64,000 nucleotides of DNA from Lactobacillus sp. CBA3605 (GCF_002970915.1 NZ_CP027190.1:2046001-2110000); one strand, 5' to 3'. Positions 1-7,687 are shown, counted from the first letter of the stretch. The notes: generated from the sequence alone by a model not told the origin. Program-made: numbers and translations.

Positions 1-128
1 GCCTGAGCGTCGGTGTCGGAAAAAGGCTTTTGGTATTCTGTTAATACTTGGCGCATAACAGTCGCATAAACCGGTTGACTGTTAGTTAGGGTACCGTCAA
101 TATCAAACATTAAAGCCTGATAAGTCAT
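1..128 (-). CDS. HAD-superfamily phosphatase, N-terminal part only
   Basis: The gene runs off the left edge, so only the first 42 codons are visible. They read MTYQALMFDIDGTLTNSQPV and onward. The DxDGT motif is HAD motif I, with the nucleophilic and acid/base aspartates. Members of this family (beta-phosphoglucomutase and phosphoglycolate phosphatase types) hydrolyse small phosphate esters in the cytoplasm; the substrate cannot be told from this fragment. The ATG at 128 is preceded by AAAGGA at good spacing, which fixes the start. The gene is divergent from the aromatic aminotransferase operon. Confidence 0.8.
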   Translation of the reverse strand, partial: MTYQALMFDIDGTLTNSQPVYATVMRQVLTEYQKPFSDTDAQ

Positions 129-179
129 ATGGCATCGTCCTTTCAGTTCTAAATTAAGTTAAGTATACCAAATTTAGCG

Positions 180-208
180 TTGACAGTGATTCTTTGGATT
201 GTTATAGT
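180..208 (+). promoter_or_regulatory. Sigma-70 type promoter of the aminotransferase operon
   Basis: TTGACA at 180-185 and TATAGT at 203-208 are separated by exactly 17 bp. Transcription would start near 215, about 24 nt before the leader ORF and about 345 nt before the aminotransferase start codon. This gives a long, structured 5' leader. Confidence 0.8.
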
Positions 209-238
209 TGGATTAATAAATGATGAGGAGTTAATGAT

Positions 239-301
239 ATGTCATTACTATTGAACCACTCAAAAACTCAAACTAGTTTTTACTTTTGGTATTTTCGCTA
301 G
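239..301 (+). CDS. Putative aromatic-rich leader peptide (20 codons)
   Basis: This short ORF begins with ATG at 239, 8 nt after a GAGGAG ribosome-binding site (225-230), and ends with TAG at 299-301. Codons 14-19 (278-295) are six aromatic codons in a row, FYFWYF, covering Phe, Tyr and Trp. Arg and the stop follow. It lies just downstream of a strong promoter, upstream of an intrinsic terminator, and ahead of an aminotransferase and a hydroxyacid dehydrogenase of the type that act on aromatic amino acids and their keto acids. The arrangement matches the leader peptides of ribosome-mediated attenuators such as trpL and pheL. Caution: aromatic codons are T-rich, and this is a T-rich stretch. 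Confidence 0.6.
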   Translation: MSLLLNHSKTQTSFYFWYFR

Positions 302-356
302 TGTTTGTGCCCGCAGCTTAGGTGCAAACACGAATCTGATGTTTGCATCGATGCGG
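301..356 (+). promoter_or_regulatory. Competing RNA hairpins after the leader peptide
   Basis: Three segments form mutually exclusive pairs. Segment 1 (GTGTTTG, 301-307) pairs with CAAACAC (325-331). Alternatively TGCAAACA (323-330) pairs perfectly with TGTTTGCA (340-347), and this second hairpin can be extended by CCGCA (311-315) with TGCGG (352-356). A ribosome stalled on the aromatic codons at 278-295 would cover segment 1 and favour the second hairpin. How this choice is passed on to the terminator 90 nt downstream is not resolved by eye. Confidence 0.5.
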
Positions 357-445
357 CTTGCCAAGAGCTTTTTGAGGTTCAATGGCACCCATGGATGATT
401 AAAATTCCAAGGGTGGCTAAATTAAAAAACGCTTTGATTGTTTGG

Positions 446-488
446 CGTCGCCCTGAGAATTGGTTTCTCGAGGACGACGTTTTTTTTG
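446..488 (+). terminator. Intrinsic terminator inside the operon leader
   Basis: The stem CGTCG (446-450) with CGACG (475-479) continues as CC-T-GAGAA with TTCTC-GA-GG, with a short loop, and is followed by eight T residues. It lies between the promoter and the first structural gene, so it would block the operon unless overridden. Confidence 0.75.
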
Positions 489-558
489 TTGGCATTGAGA
501 GGCTGGTTAATCATTCGGGAACCCCAAACCAACCAAAAATTATGGGAGGAACCAATCT

Positions 559-1758
559 ATGTCAATTACAAGTAAAACCTTAGTCCAACGGATGAATCAT
601 CAACTGGACGCCATCCAACCATCTGATATTTTAGCTTTTAACGCTGAAATTGCCAATATTCCGGGAATTATTCGTTTAACACTGGGAGAACCTGATTTTA
701 ATACGCCCGAACATGTAAAAGCGGCTGCAATTAAAAGTATTAAAAATAATGAAAGTCACTATGCCCCTTCAAATGGGACGCTGGCGTTACGGACTGCGGC
801 GGCTAATTTTTTAGCGACTAAATACGATGTGCATTACGATCCAGCCAATGAGGTCATTATCACGGCGGGGGCCACGGGTGGGATTTACACGGCTTTGAGC
901 TCGATTTTAAATCCCGGCGATGAGGTCTTAATTCCAACACCAATTTTCCCACTATATATTGCGATAGCCAAGCTTAATGGTGCGATTCCGGTCTTCATGG
1001 ATACTTCCGAAAATGACTTTGTGTTATCACCAGCCCAACTTAGTGCAACTTTAGCAGCTCATCCCAAGGCGAAAGCGGTCGTCTTGAATTTTCCATCAAA
1101 TCCGACTGGGGTCACTTATCGGCAAGCTGATTTAAAGGCGCTGGCAGCAGTCTTGGCGGATAAACCCATCTTTGTACTAGCTGACGAAATTTATAGTGAG
1201 TTGACTTATGGTACGGCACACGTGTCCATTGCACATTACTTACCCGAGCAGACGATTCTCCTTAATGGCGTGTCCAAGTCGCATGCGATGACCGGCTGGC
1301 GGATTGGGATCATGTGTGCCCCTAAAGCGATTACGGCACAATTAGGAAAAATCCACCAATTTACAGTGACAACGACGACTGCTAATGCGCAAGCAGCGGC
1401 GACCGAAGCGTTGAATCATGGGCGTGATGATGGGCAAGTAATGAAAGCTGAATATCAAGCGCGGCGTGATTTCTTATTGACCAGTTTGAACCAACTAGGT
1501 TTCAAGTCGGCGAAGCCAGAAGGCGCTTTCTACCTATTCAGTAAGATTCCAGCAGGGTTGCCACAAGTTAGCATGGATTTTTGTCGGGAACTGGCGCAGG
1601 AAGCCCGAGTTGCCTTGATTCCGGGAAGTTCATTCGGCCCCGGTGGTGAAGGGTATGTGCGGATTAGTTATGCGGCTTCAATGGCTGATTTACAGACGGC
1701 GGTGCAACGAATTGGGACATATATGACGAATAAAGCAAAAAAAGTGGGGGATAACTAA
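559..1758 (+). CDS. araT: PLP-dependent aminotransferase, probably aromatic (AraT/PatA type)
   Basis: This is a class I/II fold-type I aminotransferase of 399 residues, the usual length. NFPSNPTGVTY is the conserved substrate/PLP loop, ADEIYSELTY carries the cofactor-binding Asp and Tyr, and SKSHAMTGWRIG holds the Schiff-base lysine. Such enzymes move the amino group between an amino acid and 2-oxoglutarate. Lactobacillus relatives are annotated either as aromatic aminotransferase (AraT) or as N-acetyl-diaminopimelate aminotransferase (PatA). The aromatic leader peptide and the neighbouring hydroxyacid dehydrogenase favour the aromatic role; this is inference. GGGAGGA at 544-550 fixes the start. 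Its stop overlaps the next ATG by one base, so translation is coupled. Confidence 0.85.
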   Translation: MSITSKTLVQRMNHQLDAIQPSDILAFNAEIANIPGIIRLTLGEPDFNTPEHVKAAAIKSIKNNESHYAPSNGTLALRTAAANFLATKYDVHYDPANEVIITAGATGGIYTALSSILNPGDEVLIPTPIFPLYIAIAKLNGAIPVFMDTSENDFVLSPAQLSATLAAHPKAKAVVLNFPSNPTGVTYRQADLKALAAVLADKPIFVLADEIYSELTYGTAHVSIAHYLPEQTILLNGVSKSHAMTGWRIGIMCAPKAITAQLGKIHQFTVTTTTANAQAAATEALNHGRDDGQVMKAEYQARRDFLLTSLNQLGFKSAKPEGAFYLFSKIPAGLPQVSMDFCRELAQEARVALIPGSSFGPGGEGYVRISYAASMADLQTAVQRIGTYMTNKAKKVGDN

Positions 1759-2750
1759 TGAAAATTTTAATGTATAGCGTACGTGATGACGAAGAAAGTG
1801 CAATTAAGGCATGGGCGACTAAAAATAAGGTTCAAGTGGATACTAATGAATTAGAATTTCATCCAGACACGGCTCAGTTAGTGAACGGTTACGATGGCGT
1901 TGTGATTCAACAACGCAGTGCAATTGGGGGTGATGCGACGTTTTATCAGCAACTTGTGGCTGCCGGGTTGACCCAATTAACCAGTCGCACGGCGGGAGTT
2001 GATACAATTGATCTGCCAGCTGCTAAGGCAGCCGGTTTAACAGTGACGAATGTACCGGCTTATTCGCCCAATTCAGTAGCAGAAATGGCAGTGACCCAAA
2101 CGATGCGCTTGATTCGAAATCTAGAGTTATTTGATAGTCGTGTTAGTCAGCAGAATTTTCAATGGGCTGGGCTACAAGCCCGCGAGATTCGATCATTGAC
2201 GGTCGGAATTATTGGTGCTGGTCGAATTGGGGGGACCGTTGCAAAGTTATTCCATGGTCTTGGGGCCAAGGTGATTGCTTATGATGTGGTTCGGCATGCA
2301 GACTTAGAACCGGTTTTGACTTATGTCGATAGTAAAGAAGCGTTGTTACGACAAGCCGACGTCGTAACGTTACATGTCGACCTTAATGCCACCTCTGAAG
2401 CCTTGATTGATGCAGCTGCGCTGAAATTAATGAAGTCAGATGCCTTCATCATTAATGCATCGCGGGGACCTGTCATTGTGACGGCGGCATTAGTGGCCGC
2501 CTTAAAGGCTGGTGAGATTGCCGGGGCGGCGTTAGATACGGTTGAAGGCGAAGCTGCTTTATTTAACCAGAATCATCAAGGTGAAGTGTTACAAGATCCG
2601 TTAATTGCCCAATTAATGCAAATGCCAAATGTTATTTTAACGCCGCATATTGGCTTTTATACGAATCTAGCCGTTCAAAACATGGTGGAGATTAGTCTGA
2701 ACGATGTGGTGACCATTCTTAATGGTGGTCAAACTGAGCACGCTTGCTAA
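1758..2750 (+). CDS. D-2-hydroxyacid dehydrogenase (D-LDH / hydroxyisocaproate or phenyllactate type)
   Basis: The 330-residue protein is of the D-lactate dehydrogenase family. It has an N-terminal catalytic domain, then a Rossmann NAD domain with GIIGAGRIGG at about 149-158 followed by VIAYD. NASRGPVI supplies the catalytic Arg, and TPHIGFYT the catalytic His. It would reduce 2-keto acids to D-2-hydroxy acids with NADH. It is translationally coupled to the aminotransferase, so the likely flow is aromatic amino acid to aryl-pyruvate to aryl-lactate (for example phenyllactate). That pathway is known in lactic acid bacteria; the specificity here is inferred from context. It differs clearly from the main fermentative LdhD of plantarum-group lactobacilli as I recall it. 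Confidence 0.85.
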   Translation: MKILMYSVRDDEESAIKAWATKNKVQVDTNELEFHPDTAQLVNGYDGVVIQQRSAIGGDATFYQQLVAAGLTQLTSRTAGVDTIDLPAAKAAGLTVTNVPAYSPNSVAEMAVTQTMRLIRNLELFDSRVSQQNFQWAGLQAREIRSLTVGIIGAGRIGGTVAKLFHGLGAKVIAYDVVRHADLEPVLTYVDSKEALLRQADVVTLHVDLNATSEALIDAAALKLMKSDAFIINASRGPVIVTAALVAALKAGEIAGAALDTVEGEAALFNQNHQGEVLQDPLIAQLMQMPNVILTPHIGFYTNLAVQNMVEISLNDVVTILNGGQTEHAC

Positions 2751-2785
2751 GCGTTCATTAGTATGTGAGGTTGGTCAAATAAAAG

Positions 2786-2826
2786 CAGTTTGATGCCGAA
2801 TACTCAACGGCTCAAACTGTTTTTTT
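2786..2826 (+). terminator. Intrinsic terminator of the aminotransferase operon
   Basis: CAGTTTGA (2786-2793) pairs with TCAAACTG (2812-2819), followed by seven T residues, 36 bp after the dehydrogenase stop. Between 2827 and 2999 I see no gene, only AT-rich sequence. Confidence 0.85.
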
Positions 2827-2999
2827 GTGCGGTTTAGTTGCTTAAGGTCTGACAGTCGGTTAGATGGGCTAACTCCGAATAATATTTACTGATGAGAACA
2901 GTTTGTTCAAGTTAGTTAGTCTGATTCGGTTATTTTAACCTAAAGTTAGCTGAAAATTAGTCACTATTTTGGTGATTGCGAACAATATTTGCTTGAATT

Positions 3000-3029
3000 T
3001 TGACAGATTTACTAATTATGTATTAAACT
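3000..3029 (+). promoter_or_regulatory. Promoter of the glutamine-type ABC operon
   Basis: TTGACA at 3000-3005 is followed after 17-18 bp by TTAAAC/TAAACT (3023-3029). This puts the start of transcription near 3036 and leaves a leader of about 90 nt before the ATPase gene. I recognise no riboswitch in that leader. Confidence 0.55.
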
Positions 3030-3123
3030 ATTTAAGTAGCATTAACGAAAGATAAGAATTCTTAAACTTTTAATATTAATGCGATAATCTGAACCGTCAG
3101 TTACGAGGCTGACAGAGAAAGCG

Positions 3124-3876
3124 ATGGTGACTGCGATGTCAATGATCGAATTTCATGACGTGGAAAAGTATTATGGTGATTTTCACGCACTTAAGCATAT
3201 TAATCTAACGATTGATGAAGGTGAAAAAGTTGTCTTGATCGGACCCTCTGGTTCTGGGAAGAGTACTTTAATTCGAACAGTCAATGGATTGGAACGGGTT
3301 CAATCCGGTCAGTTACTCGTTAATGGTTATGATTTAGCGGATAAGAAAACTGATATGAACAAGATTCGCAAAAATGTGGGGATGGTTTTTCAACATTTTA
3401 ATCTCTATGCGAATAAAACGGTGCTAGAAAATATTATGATCGCGCCCCGGTTGGTTTTAAAGCGGCCGGAAGCTGAAAACAAAAAATTAGCAATGGATTT
3501 ATTGGACAGTGTTGGTTTAGCTGATAAGTCGAACAGCTTACCAAGCCAGCTATCTGGGGGCCAATCACAACGGATTGCAATTGCCCGTTCGTTAGCAATG
3601 AAGCCTAAGTGCTTGTTATTTGATGAACCAACTTCAGCGCTTGATCCAGAAATGATTGATGATGTTTTGAACGTTATGAAGAATGTGGCGGCTGATTCAA
3701 GTATGACCATGTTAGTAGTGACGCATGAAATGGGCTTTGCTCGTGAAGTGGCCGACCGGGTTATCTTCATGGATGCTGGTGAGATTTTGGAAGATGAACG
3801 AAAAGAAAAATTCTTTGACGGTGAACCGACTAATGAACGTGCCCGTCAATTTTTGAGCAAGATTTTGACACACTAG
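3124..3876 (+). CDS. glnQ: Amino-acid ABC transporter ATP-binding protein (GlnQ type)
   Basis: This is a complete polar-amino-acid ABC ATPase of 250 residues. Walker A is GPSGSGKS, the signature is LSGGQSQR, and Walker B is LLFDEPTSALDPE. A D-loop and a switch His (VVTHEMGF) follow. It powers uptake through the two permeases encoded downstream. The homology begins at MIEFHDVEKYYG, so ATG codons at 3136 or 3142 are possible alternative starts; none has an ideal ribosome-binding site. The order ATPase, binding protein, permease, permease is typical of lactobacillar glutamine/glutamate importers. Confidence 0.9.
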   Translation: MVTAMSMIEFHDVEKYYGDFHALKHINLTIDEGEKVVLIGPSGSGKSTLIRTVNGLERVQSGQLLVNGYDLADKKTDMNKIRKNVGMVFQHFNLYANKTVLENIMIAPRLVLKRPEAENKKLAMDLLDSVGLADKSNSLPSQLSGGQSQRIAIARSLAMKPKCLLFDEPTSALDPEMIDDVLNVMKNVAADSSMTMLVVTHEMGFAREVADRVIFMDAGEILEDERKEKFFDGEPTNERARQFLSKILTH

Positions 3877-3896
3877 TCAGCCGGGGAGGGACAAGC

Positions 3897-4733
3897 ATGA
3901 AAAAGTTAAAGCGTTTCCTGGGTGTACTGGGCATGGTCGGCGTGTTAACCCTTGTTTTAACCGCTTGTGGATCACGACAAGCCCTATCAAAACAAGATGT
4001 GTTAGCTAACGACAAAGCCAGTAATACCATTACATGGGGTGTGAAAGCCGATACAAAGTTATTTGGGTTAATGGACGTTAAAGATAGCCAGATTAAGGGC
4101 TTCGATGCAGACATTGCCACGGCAATTACGAAAAAGATTTTAGGCAAAAATGGACATGCCAAATTCGTGCAGGTGACGAGCCAAACACGAATTCCACTAC
4201 TTAAAAATGGTAATATTGATGCGATTATCGCCACGATGACGATTACTGCGCAACGAGAAAAACAAGTTGATTTTAGTGACTCCTACTTTGATGCCGGGCA
4301 ATCATTACTAGTTAAAAAAGGGAGCTCAATTAAGTCCGTCAAAGACTTAAATAAAACTGGGGTTAAAGTTTTGGGTGTCACTGGCGCTAATTCGGTTGAA
4401 AACATCAAAAAGTTTGCGCCGAAAGCGAAGGTGCTAGAACTTTCTGATTATGCGCAAGCCATGACTGCGCTAAAATCAGGTCAAGGGGTTGCCTTAACAA
4501 CGGATAATGGGATTCTTTACGGAATGGCGTCACAAAACCCAGGCTATGAAGTAGTCGGGGGGGCCTTTACGAAGGAACCTTATGGGATTGCTATTAATAA
4601 AGGACAAGCACCATTTAAAAAGAAAGTTAATCAGGCTTTAAAAGAAATCGAAGCTGATGGGACGTACAACCGCATCTTAAAGAAGTGGTTCGGCAATGTC
4701 GCTGGCTTTGACTATAAGGAGGCGTCGCGCTAA
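3897..4733 (+). CDS. glnH: Amino-acid ABC transporter substrate-binding lipoprotein
   Basis: A lipoprotein signal peptide (basic MKKLKRF, hydrophobic core, lipobox LTAC with Cys near residue 24) is followed by a family 3 solute-binding domain. ITWGVKADTKLFGLMD opens the domain, and the block FDADIATAITKKILG and DAIIATMTITAQR are characteristic of glutamine/glutamate-binding proteins. It would be lipid-anchored on the outer face of the membrane and hand the ligand to the two permeases. GGGAGGG lies just before the ATG. Its stop overlaps the start of the first permease (TAATG). The ligand is probably Gln or Glu/Asp; the sequence does not decide. Confidence 0.9.
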   Translation: MKKLKRFLGVLGMVGVLTLVLTACGSRQALSKQDVLANDKASNTITWGVKADTKLFGLMDVKDSQIKGFDADIATAITKKILGKNGHAKFVQVTSQTRIPLLKNGNIDAIIATMTITAQREKQVDFSDSYFDAGQSLLVKKGSSIKSVKDLNKTGVKVLGVTGANSVENIKKFAPKAKVLELSDYAQAMTALKSGQGVALTTDNGILYGMASQNPGYEVVGGAFTKEPYGIAINKGQAPFKKKVNQALKEIEADGTYNRILKKWFGNVAGFDYKEASR

Positions 4734-5374
4734 TGCTGTATATTCTAACGCACTATTGGTCAGAGTTAATTCAAGGGCTCGGCTATACCTTATTATCAAG
4801 TATCATTGCTTTGTTTTTTAGTACGATTATCGGGACCATGTTTGCGATTTTTGAAGTGCTGCCTAATCGCGCGATGCGCATCATTGGGCGGGTGTATATC
4901 GAAATTTTTCGGAATATCCCACTCTTGGTTATTGCGATGTTCTTCTACGTGATTATTCCGCTATACGTGGCTAAAATTGATGGCTTTACGGCTGGGACCA
5001 TCGGCTTGACGATTTATACGTCGTCGTTTATTGCTGAAACGGTCCGTGCTGGGATCTTATCAGTTGATGGTGGTCAAATGGAAGGGGCTCGTGCTAATGG
5101 GATGTCTTATTGGCAGGCCATGCGTTATATTGTGTTACCACAAGCCTTCAAGATCGTGATTCCACCACTTGGAAACCAATTCATTAACTTAGTGAAAAAC
5201 TCGTCCGTTCTTGCGTTCGTGGCTGGTTTTGATTTAATGTATCAAGGTAATTCGATTGCGTCATTATCGTTAGATACGATTAATAGTTACGTGGTCGTCG
5301 GGGTCTTCTACTTAATCATTACGTTACCATTGAGCTATTACATGCGGCACTTAGAAAAACGGTTAGCAAATTAA
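4733..5374 (+). CDS. glnM: Amino-acid ABC transporter permease 1
   Basis: The 213-residue His/Glu/Gln-type inner-membrane permease has about five hydrophobic segments. The EAA loop reads DGGQMEGARANGMSYWQAMRYIVLPQAF and is where the ATPase docks. IYIEIFRNIPLLV is the conserved N-terminal family motif. The start overlaps the stop of the binding-protein gene. It should pair with the next gene product as a heterodimer. Confidence 0.9.
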   Translation: MLYILTHYWSELIQGLGYTLLSSIIALFFSTIIGTMFAIFEVLPNRAMRIIGRVYIEIFRNIPLLVIAMFFYVIIPLYVAKIDGFTAGTIGLTIYTSSFIAETVRAGILSVDGGQMEGARANGMSYWQAMRYIVLPQAFKIVIPPLGNQFINLVKNSSVLAFVAGFDLMYQGNSIASLSLDTINSYVVVGVFYLIITLPLSYYMRHLEKRLAN

Positions 5375-5389
5375 AGGAGGCGGCCAATT

Positions 5390-6043
5390 ATGCAAAATTT
5401 TATTCAAGCTTATTCTTGGGTTAACCTGCGTTTCTTGCTCGAAGGCCTCTGGGTAACTGTTGAAGTGTCGTTAATCTCAATCGTTGCCAGTTTTATTATC
5501 GGGTCAGTTTTGGGTGTGTTACGTTACGTTAAAATTAAATATTTATCTGCGGTCGTGGGGTTTGTTGTCGATATTGTACGGAATCTACCATTGATTTTGA
5601 TCATTTTCTTCACATACTTCGGCCTGCCACATTTAGGCTTTAAACCGGGGATTATTTTTGCGGCGGTCCTTGCCATGACGATTTTTGAATCAGCCATGCT
5701 AGCGGAAATTATCCGTTCAGGAATTTTGGCAGTCGATTATGGTCAAATGGAAGGGGCCCGGGCAAATGGGATGACTTATGTGCAAGCCCTTTGGCACGTG
5801 GTCTTCCCGCAAGCGATTAAGAAGACAATTCCAACGATTGTTAGTCAGTTTATCTCTTTGATTAAGGATACGTCACTGGCGACCATCATTGTGTTACCAG
5901 AACTTTTAAATCATGCACAAATCATCTATGGTCAAAATTCAGCGTACATTATTCCAATGTTTGTCATGATTGCATTGATGTATTTCATCATCTGTTATGC
6001 TTTGTCCGTGTTGTCACGGGTGTTGGATAAAAAATTAGCATAA
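5390..6043 (+). CDS. glnP: Amino-acid ABC transporter permease 2
   Basis: This second permease (217 residues) has the same layout: FVVDIVRNLPLILI near residue 60 and an EAA loop YGQMEGARANGMTYVQALWHVVFPQA. AAAGGAGG precedes the ATG at ideal spacing. It is the last gene of the operon. Seven bases after its stop begins a 110-bp palindromic element that recurs elsewhere in the window. Confidence 0.9.
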   Translation: MQNFIQAYSWVNLRFLLEGLWVTVEVSLISIVASFIIGSVLGVLRYVKIKYLSAVVGFVVDIVRNLPLILIIFFTYFGLPHLGFKPGIIFAAVLAMTIFESAMLAEIIRSGILAVDYGQMEGARANGMTYVQALWHVVFPQAIKKTIPTIVSQFISLIKDTSLATIIVLPELLNHAQIIYGQNSAYIIPMFVMIALMYFIICYALSVLSRVLDKKLA

Positions 6044-6050
6044 TCAACGA

Positions 6051-6160
6051 GTGCTCGTAATGCCGGCAAGCTACTGAGCATAGCCTAGCTAGTCATTTGA
6101 TGCGGGCTTAGCATCGAGAGACTAGTGTAGCTAAGCGGAGGTGGCTGGCATTGCGAGCAC
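6051..6160. repeat. 110-bp palindromic dispersed element, copy A
   Basis: The element folds on itself. The outer arms GTGCTCGTAATGCC (6051-6064) and GGCATTGCGAGCAC (6147-6160) pair along their length with one G-T wobble, and inner arms pair around CTAGTC/GACTAG and GATGC/GCATC. Copy B at 11185-11294 has the same length and nearly the same core, and its outer arms differ in a compensatory way. No ORF is present. Both copies sit just downstream of a stop codon. Confidence 0.75.
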
Positions 6161-6187
6161 GTTACGGCAATAAAGGTGGCTTTGATC

Positions 6188-6225
6188 TTAGCTAAGCAGA
6201 AGTCGCTAACATTGCAAAAGCACGT
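6188..6225. repeat. Partial, degenerate right half of the 110-bp element
   Basis: TTAGCTAAGCAGAAG and onward through CATTGCAAAAGCACGT matches the right end of copy A (TAGCTAAGCGGAGG to GCGAGCACGT) with scattered substitutions and a small indel. It lies 27 bp after copy A. The left half is missing. Confidence 0.55.
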
Positions 6226-6247
6226 GGCTAATTTAACTATGAAAAAT

Positions 6248-6293
6248 CAAAAAATGAGCTTGGGAGTTAACTTCAACCCAAGCCCATTTTTTT
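6248..6293. terminator. Bidirectional terminator between glnP and the APC permease gene
   Basis: ATG-GCTTGGG pairs with CCCAAGC-CAT (one bulge per arm), flanked by A runs on the left and seven T on the right. It can therefore end transcription of both convergent units. Confidence 0.8.
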
Positions 6294-6297
6294 GATT

Positions 6298-7626
6298 TTA
6301 AAGGGTCGTTTGTCGACGTTGATAGTAATAGACAGGCAGGCCTAGCGCAACGATTAACAATGATAGTAAGACGCCGGGTAAGTCGGACCCGATTTCACTG
6401 ACAATGACGAAGAGTGCCCCTAAAATGGCAATCAATGGGGTCAGCGGGAACCAAGGCGTAGAGAAGGGCCGCGGTTGGCCTGCTTGACGATGGCGCAGTA
6501 GGAAGACGCCAATGAAGGTTGCCACGTAGAAGCAATAGACTGTGAAAATACACAAGTCTGACAATCGATCTGGATTGAAGAAGAGAATCAGAATGCTGGC
6601 ATAGGCTAAAATAACGGCTGTGGCGATAATTGGTTCGTGTGATTTTGGATTTAAGTAACGAAGCTGTTTGGAGAATGGGAGCTGGTGACGGTCGGCCATG
6701 GCGTAGACAATTCGTGGAAAGGTCATGATTTTACCATTCAGACAGCCAACCATGGACACGATAATCCCGATATTAAGTAACCGTCCACCGATTGTACCAA
6801 AGGCAGCTTGGGCAAAGTATAGCGTTGTTTGCTGGCCGAGTTTGTGAATGGTTTCAGCGGGGACAAAGTGTAAAATTCCATAGGTGACTAAGGTGTAAGC
6901 GACCAAAACCAGGGAGATACCTAAGATGATGGCTCGCGGCAGCATTTTTTGTGGTTCTTTGATCTCACCGCCTAAATTTGCAACTAAAATCCAGCCATCA
7001 TAGGCGAACAAAGTGGCTAACACGGCGACACCAAAAGTGCCGTTACTTTGACTAACTGACTGTAAAGTTTGCCCAAAAGCAGCCTGATTGCCAAAAAACA
7101 GTCCAAAGATAATTATTGCGATAATGGGTAAGAGCTTGCCTAAAGTCGTTACCATTTGAAAGGCCGCTCCCCAGCGATTTTCAAACATGTTTAAAATACC
7201 GATTAAGATGATGACGCCAATTGAAAGCGGTGCTTGCCATTGGCTGGATAAATTAAAAAAGCCAACGAGTAAAATACCGAGGTAAGCGCCAATGGAAGCA
7301 ATAATTGCCGGCCCATAGATGACGACTTGCATCCAGCCGGATAAGAAGCCCCATAGCTTACCATAGATGGCTTCCATATAGACGTAAAGGCCACCTGTGT
7401 GAGGCATTTGGGCCCCAACTTCAGCAATGGTTAGGCCAGCGGTTAACGTAATGAGGCCACCTAATAGCCAAGCTAACAGGGCATTAGTAGTAGAACCAGC
7501 ACTATCTAAAACCGATGACTGTTTAAAGAAAATCCCGGAACCAATAACGGTCCCGACAACTAAGGATAATGCAGACCAAAAGCCTAACGAACGGTTAAGT
7601 TTGGTCTTGGGGTTAGCAGCTTGCAT
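6298..7626 (-). CDS. APC-family amino-acid exchanger (LAT/SteT type)
   Basis: This polytopic membrane protein of 442 residues has about 12 hydrophobic segments. VGTVIGSGIFF near residue 22 is the conserved APC TM1 motif, and IAEVGAQMPHTGG lies in the TM2 loop. It most resembles L-type exchangers such as the serine/threonine exchanger SteT; the substrate is uncertain. An upstream in-frame ATG falls inside the spacer of a good promoter (7658-7686), so translation must start at the ATG at 7626, after GCGAGG. The gene stands alone and is divergent from the TauE-like permease gene. Confidence 0.85.
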   Translation of the reverse strand: MQAANPKTKLNRSLGFWSALSLVVGTVIGSGIFFKQSSVLDSAGSTTNALLAWLLGGLITLTAGLTIAEVGAQMPHTGGLYVYMEAIYGKLWGFLSGWMQVVIYGPAIIASIGAYLGILLVGFFNLSSQWQAPLSIGVIILIGILNMFENRWGAAFQMVTTLGKLLPIIAIIIFGLFFGNQAAFGQTLQSVSQSNGTFGVAVLATLFAYDGWILVANLGGEIKEPQKMLPRAIILGISLVLVAYTLVTYGILHFVPAETIHKLGQQTTLYFAQAAFGTIGGRLLNIGIIVSMVGCLNGKIMTFPRIVYAMADRHQLPFSKQLRYLNPKSHEPIIATAVILAYASILILFFNPDRLSDLCIFTVYCFYVATFIGVFLLRHRQAGQPRPFSTPWFPLTPLIAILGALFVIVSEIGSDLPGVLLSLLIVALGLPVYYYQRRQTTL

Positions 7627-7657
7627 GAAATGATAGCCTCGCTTTCGTTGAACAACC

Positions 7658-7686
7658 AGTATAATTGAATGCATTTAGCATACCAA
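7658..7686 (-). promoter_or_regulatory. Promoter of the APC exchanger gene
   Basis: On the minus strand TTGGTA (7686-7681) and TATACT (7663-7658) are 17 bp apart. Transcription would start near 7651, which excludes the longer ORF start at 7674. Confidence 0.7.
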
Positions 7687-7687
7687 A

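Noticed and set aside
400..490. T-box riboswitch before the aminotransferase operon
   Set aside because: AAGGGTGGC resembles the T-box start, but the ACCGCG half is missing and no specifier loop was found. A degenerate T-box cannot be fully excluded.
305..583. A 92-codon frame upstream of the aminotransferase
   Set aside because: It runs through the terminator hairpin and into the aminotransferase gene, has no good ribosome-binding site and no recognisable domain. The region is better explained as a regulatory leader.
3405..4234. Antisense frames within the ABC transporter genes, and many similar shadow frames elsewhere
   Set aside because: They overlap well-supported genes on the other strand, have no ribosome-binding sites and no recognisable domains.
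7627..7674. Longer N-terminus of the APC exchanger
   Set aside because: The upstream ATG lies within the promoter, upstream of the predicted transcription start.
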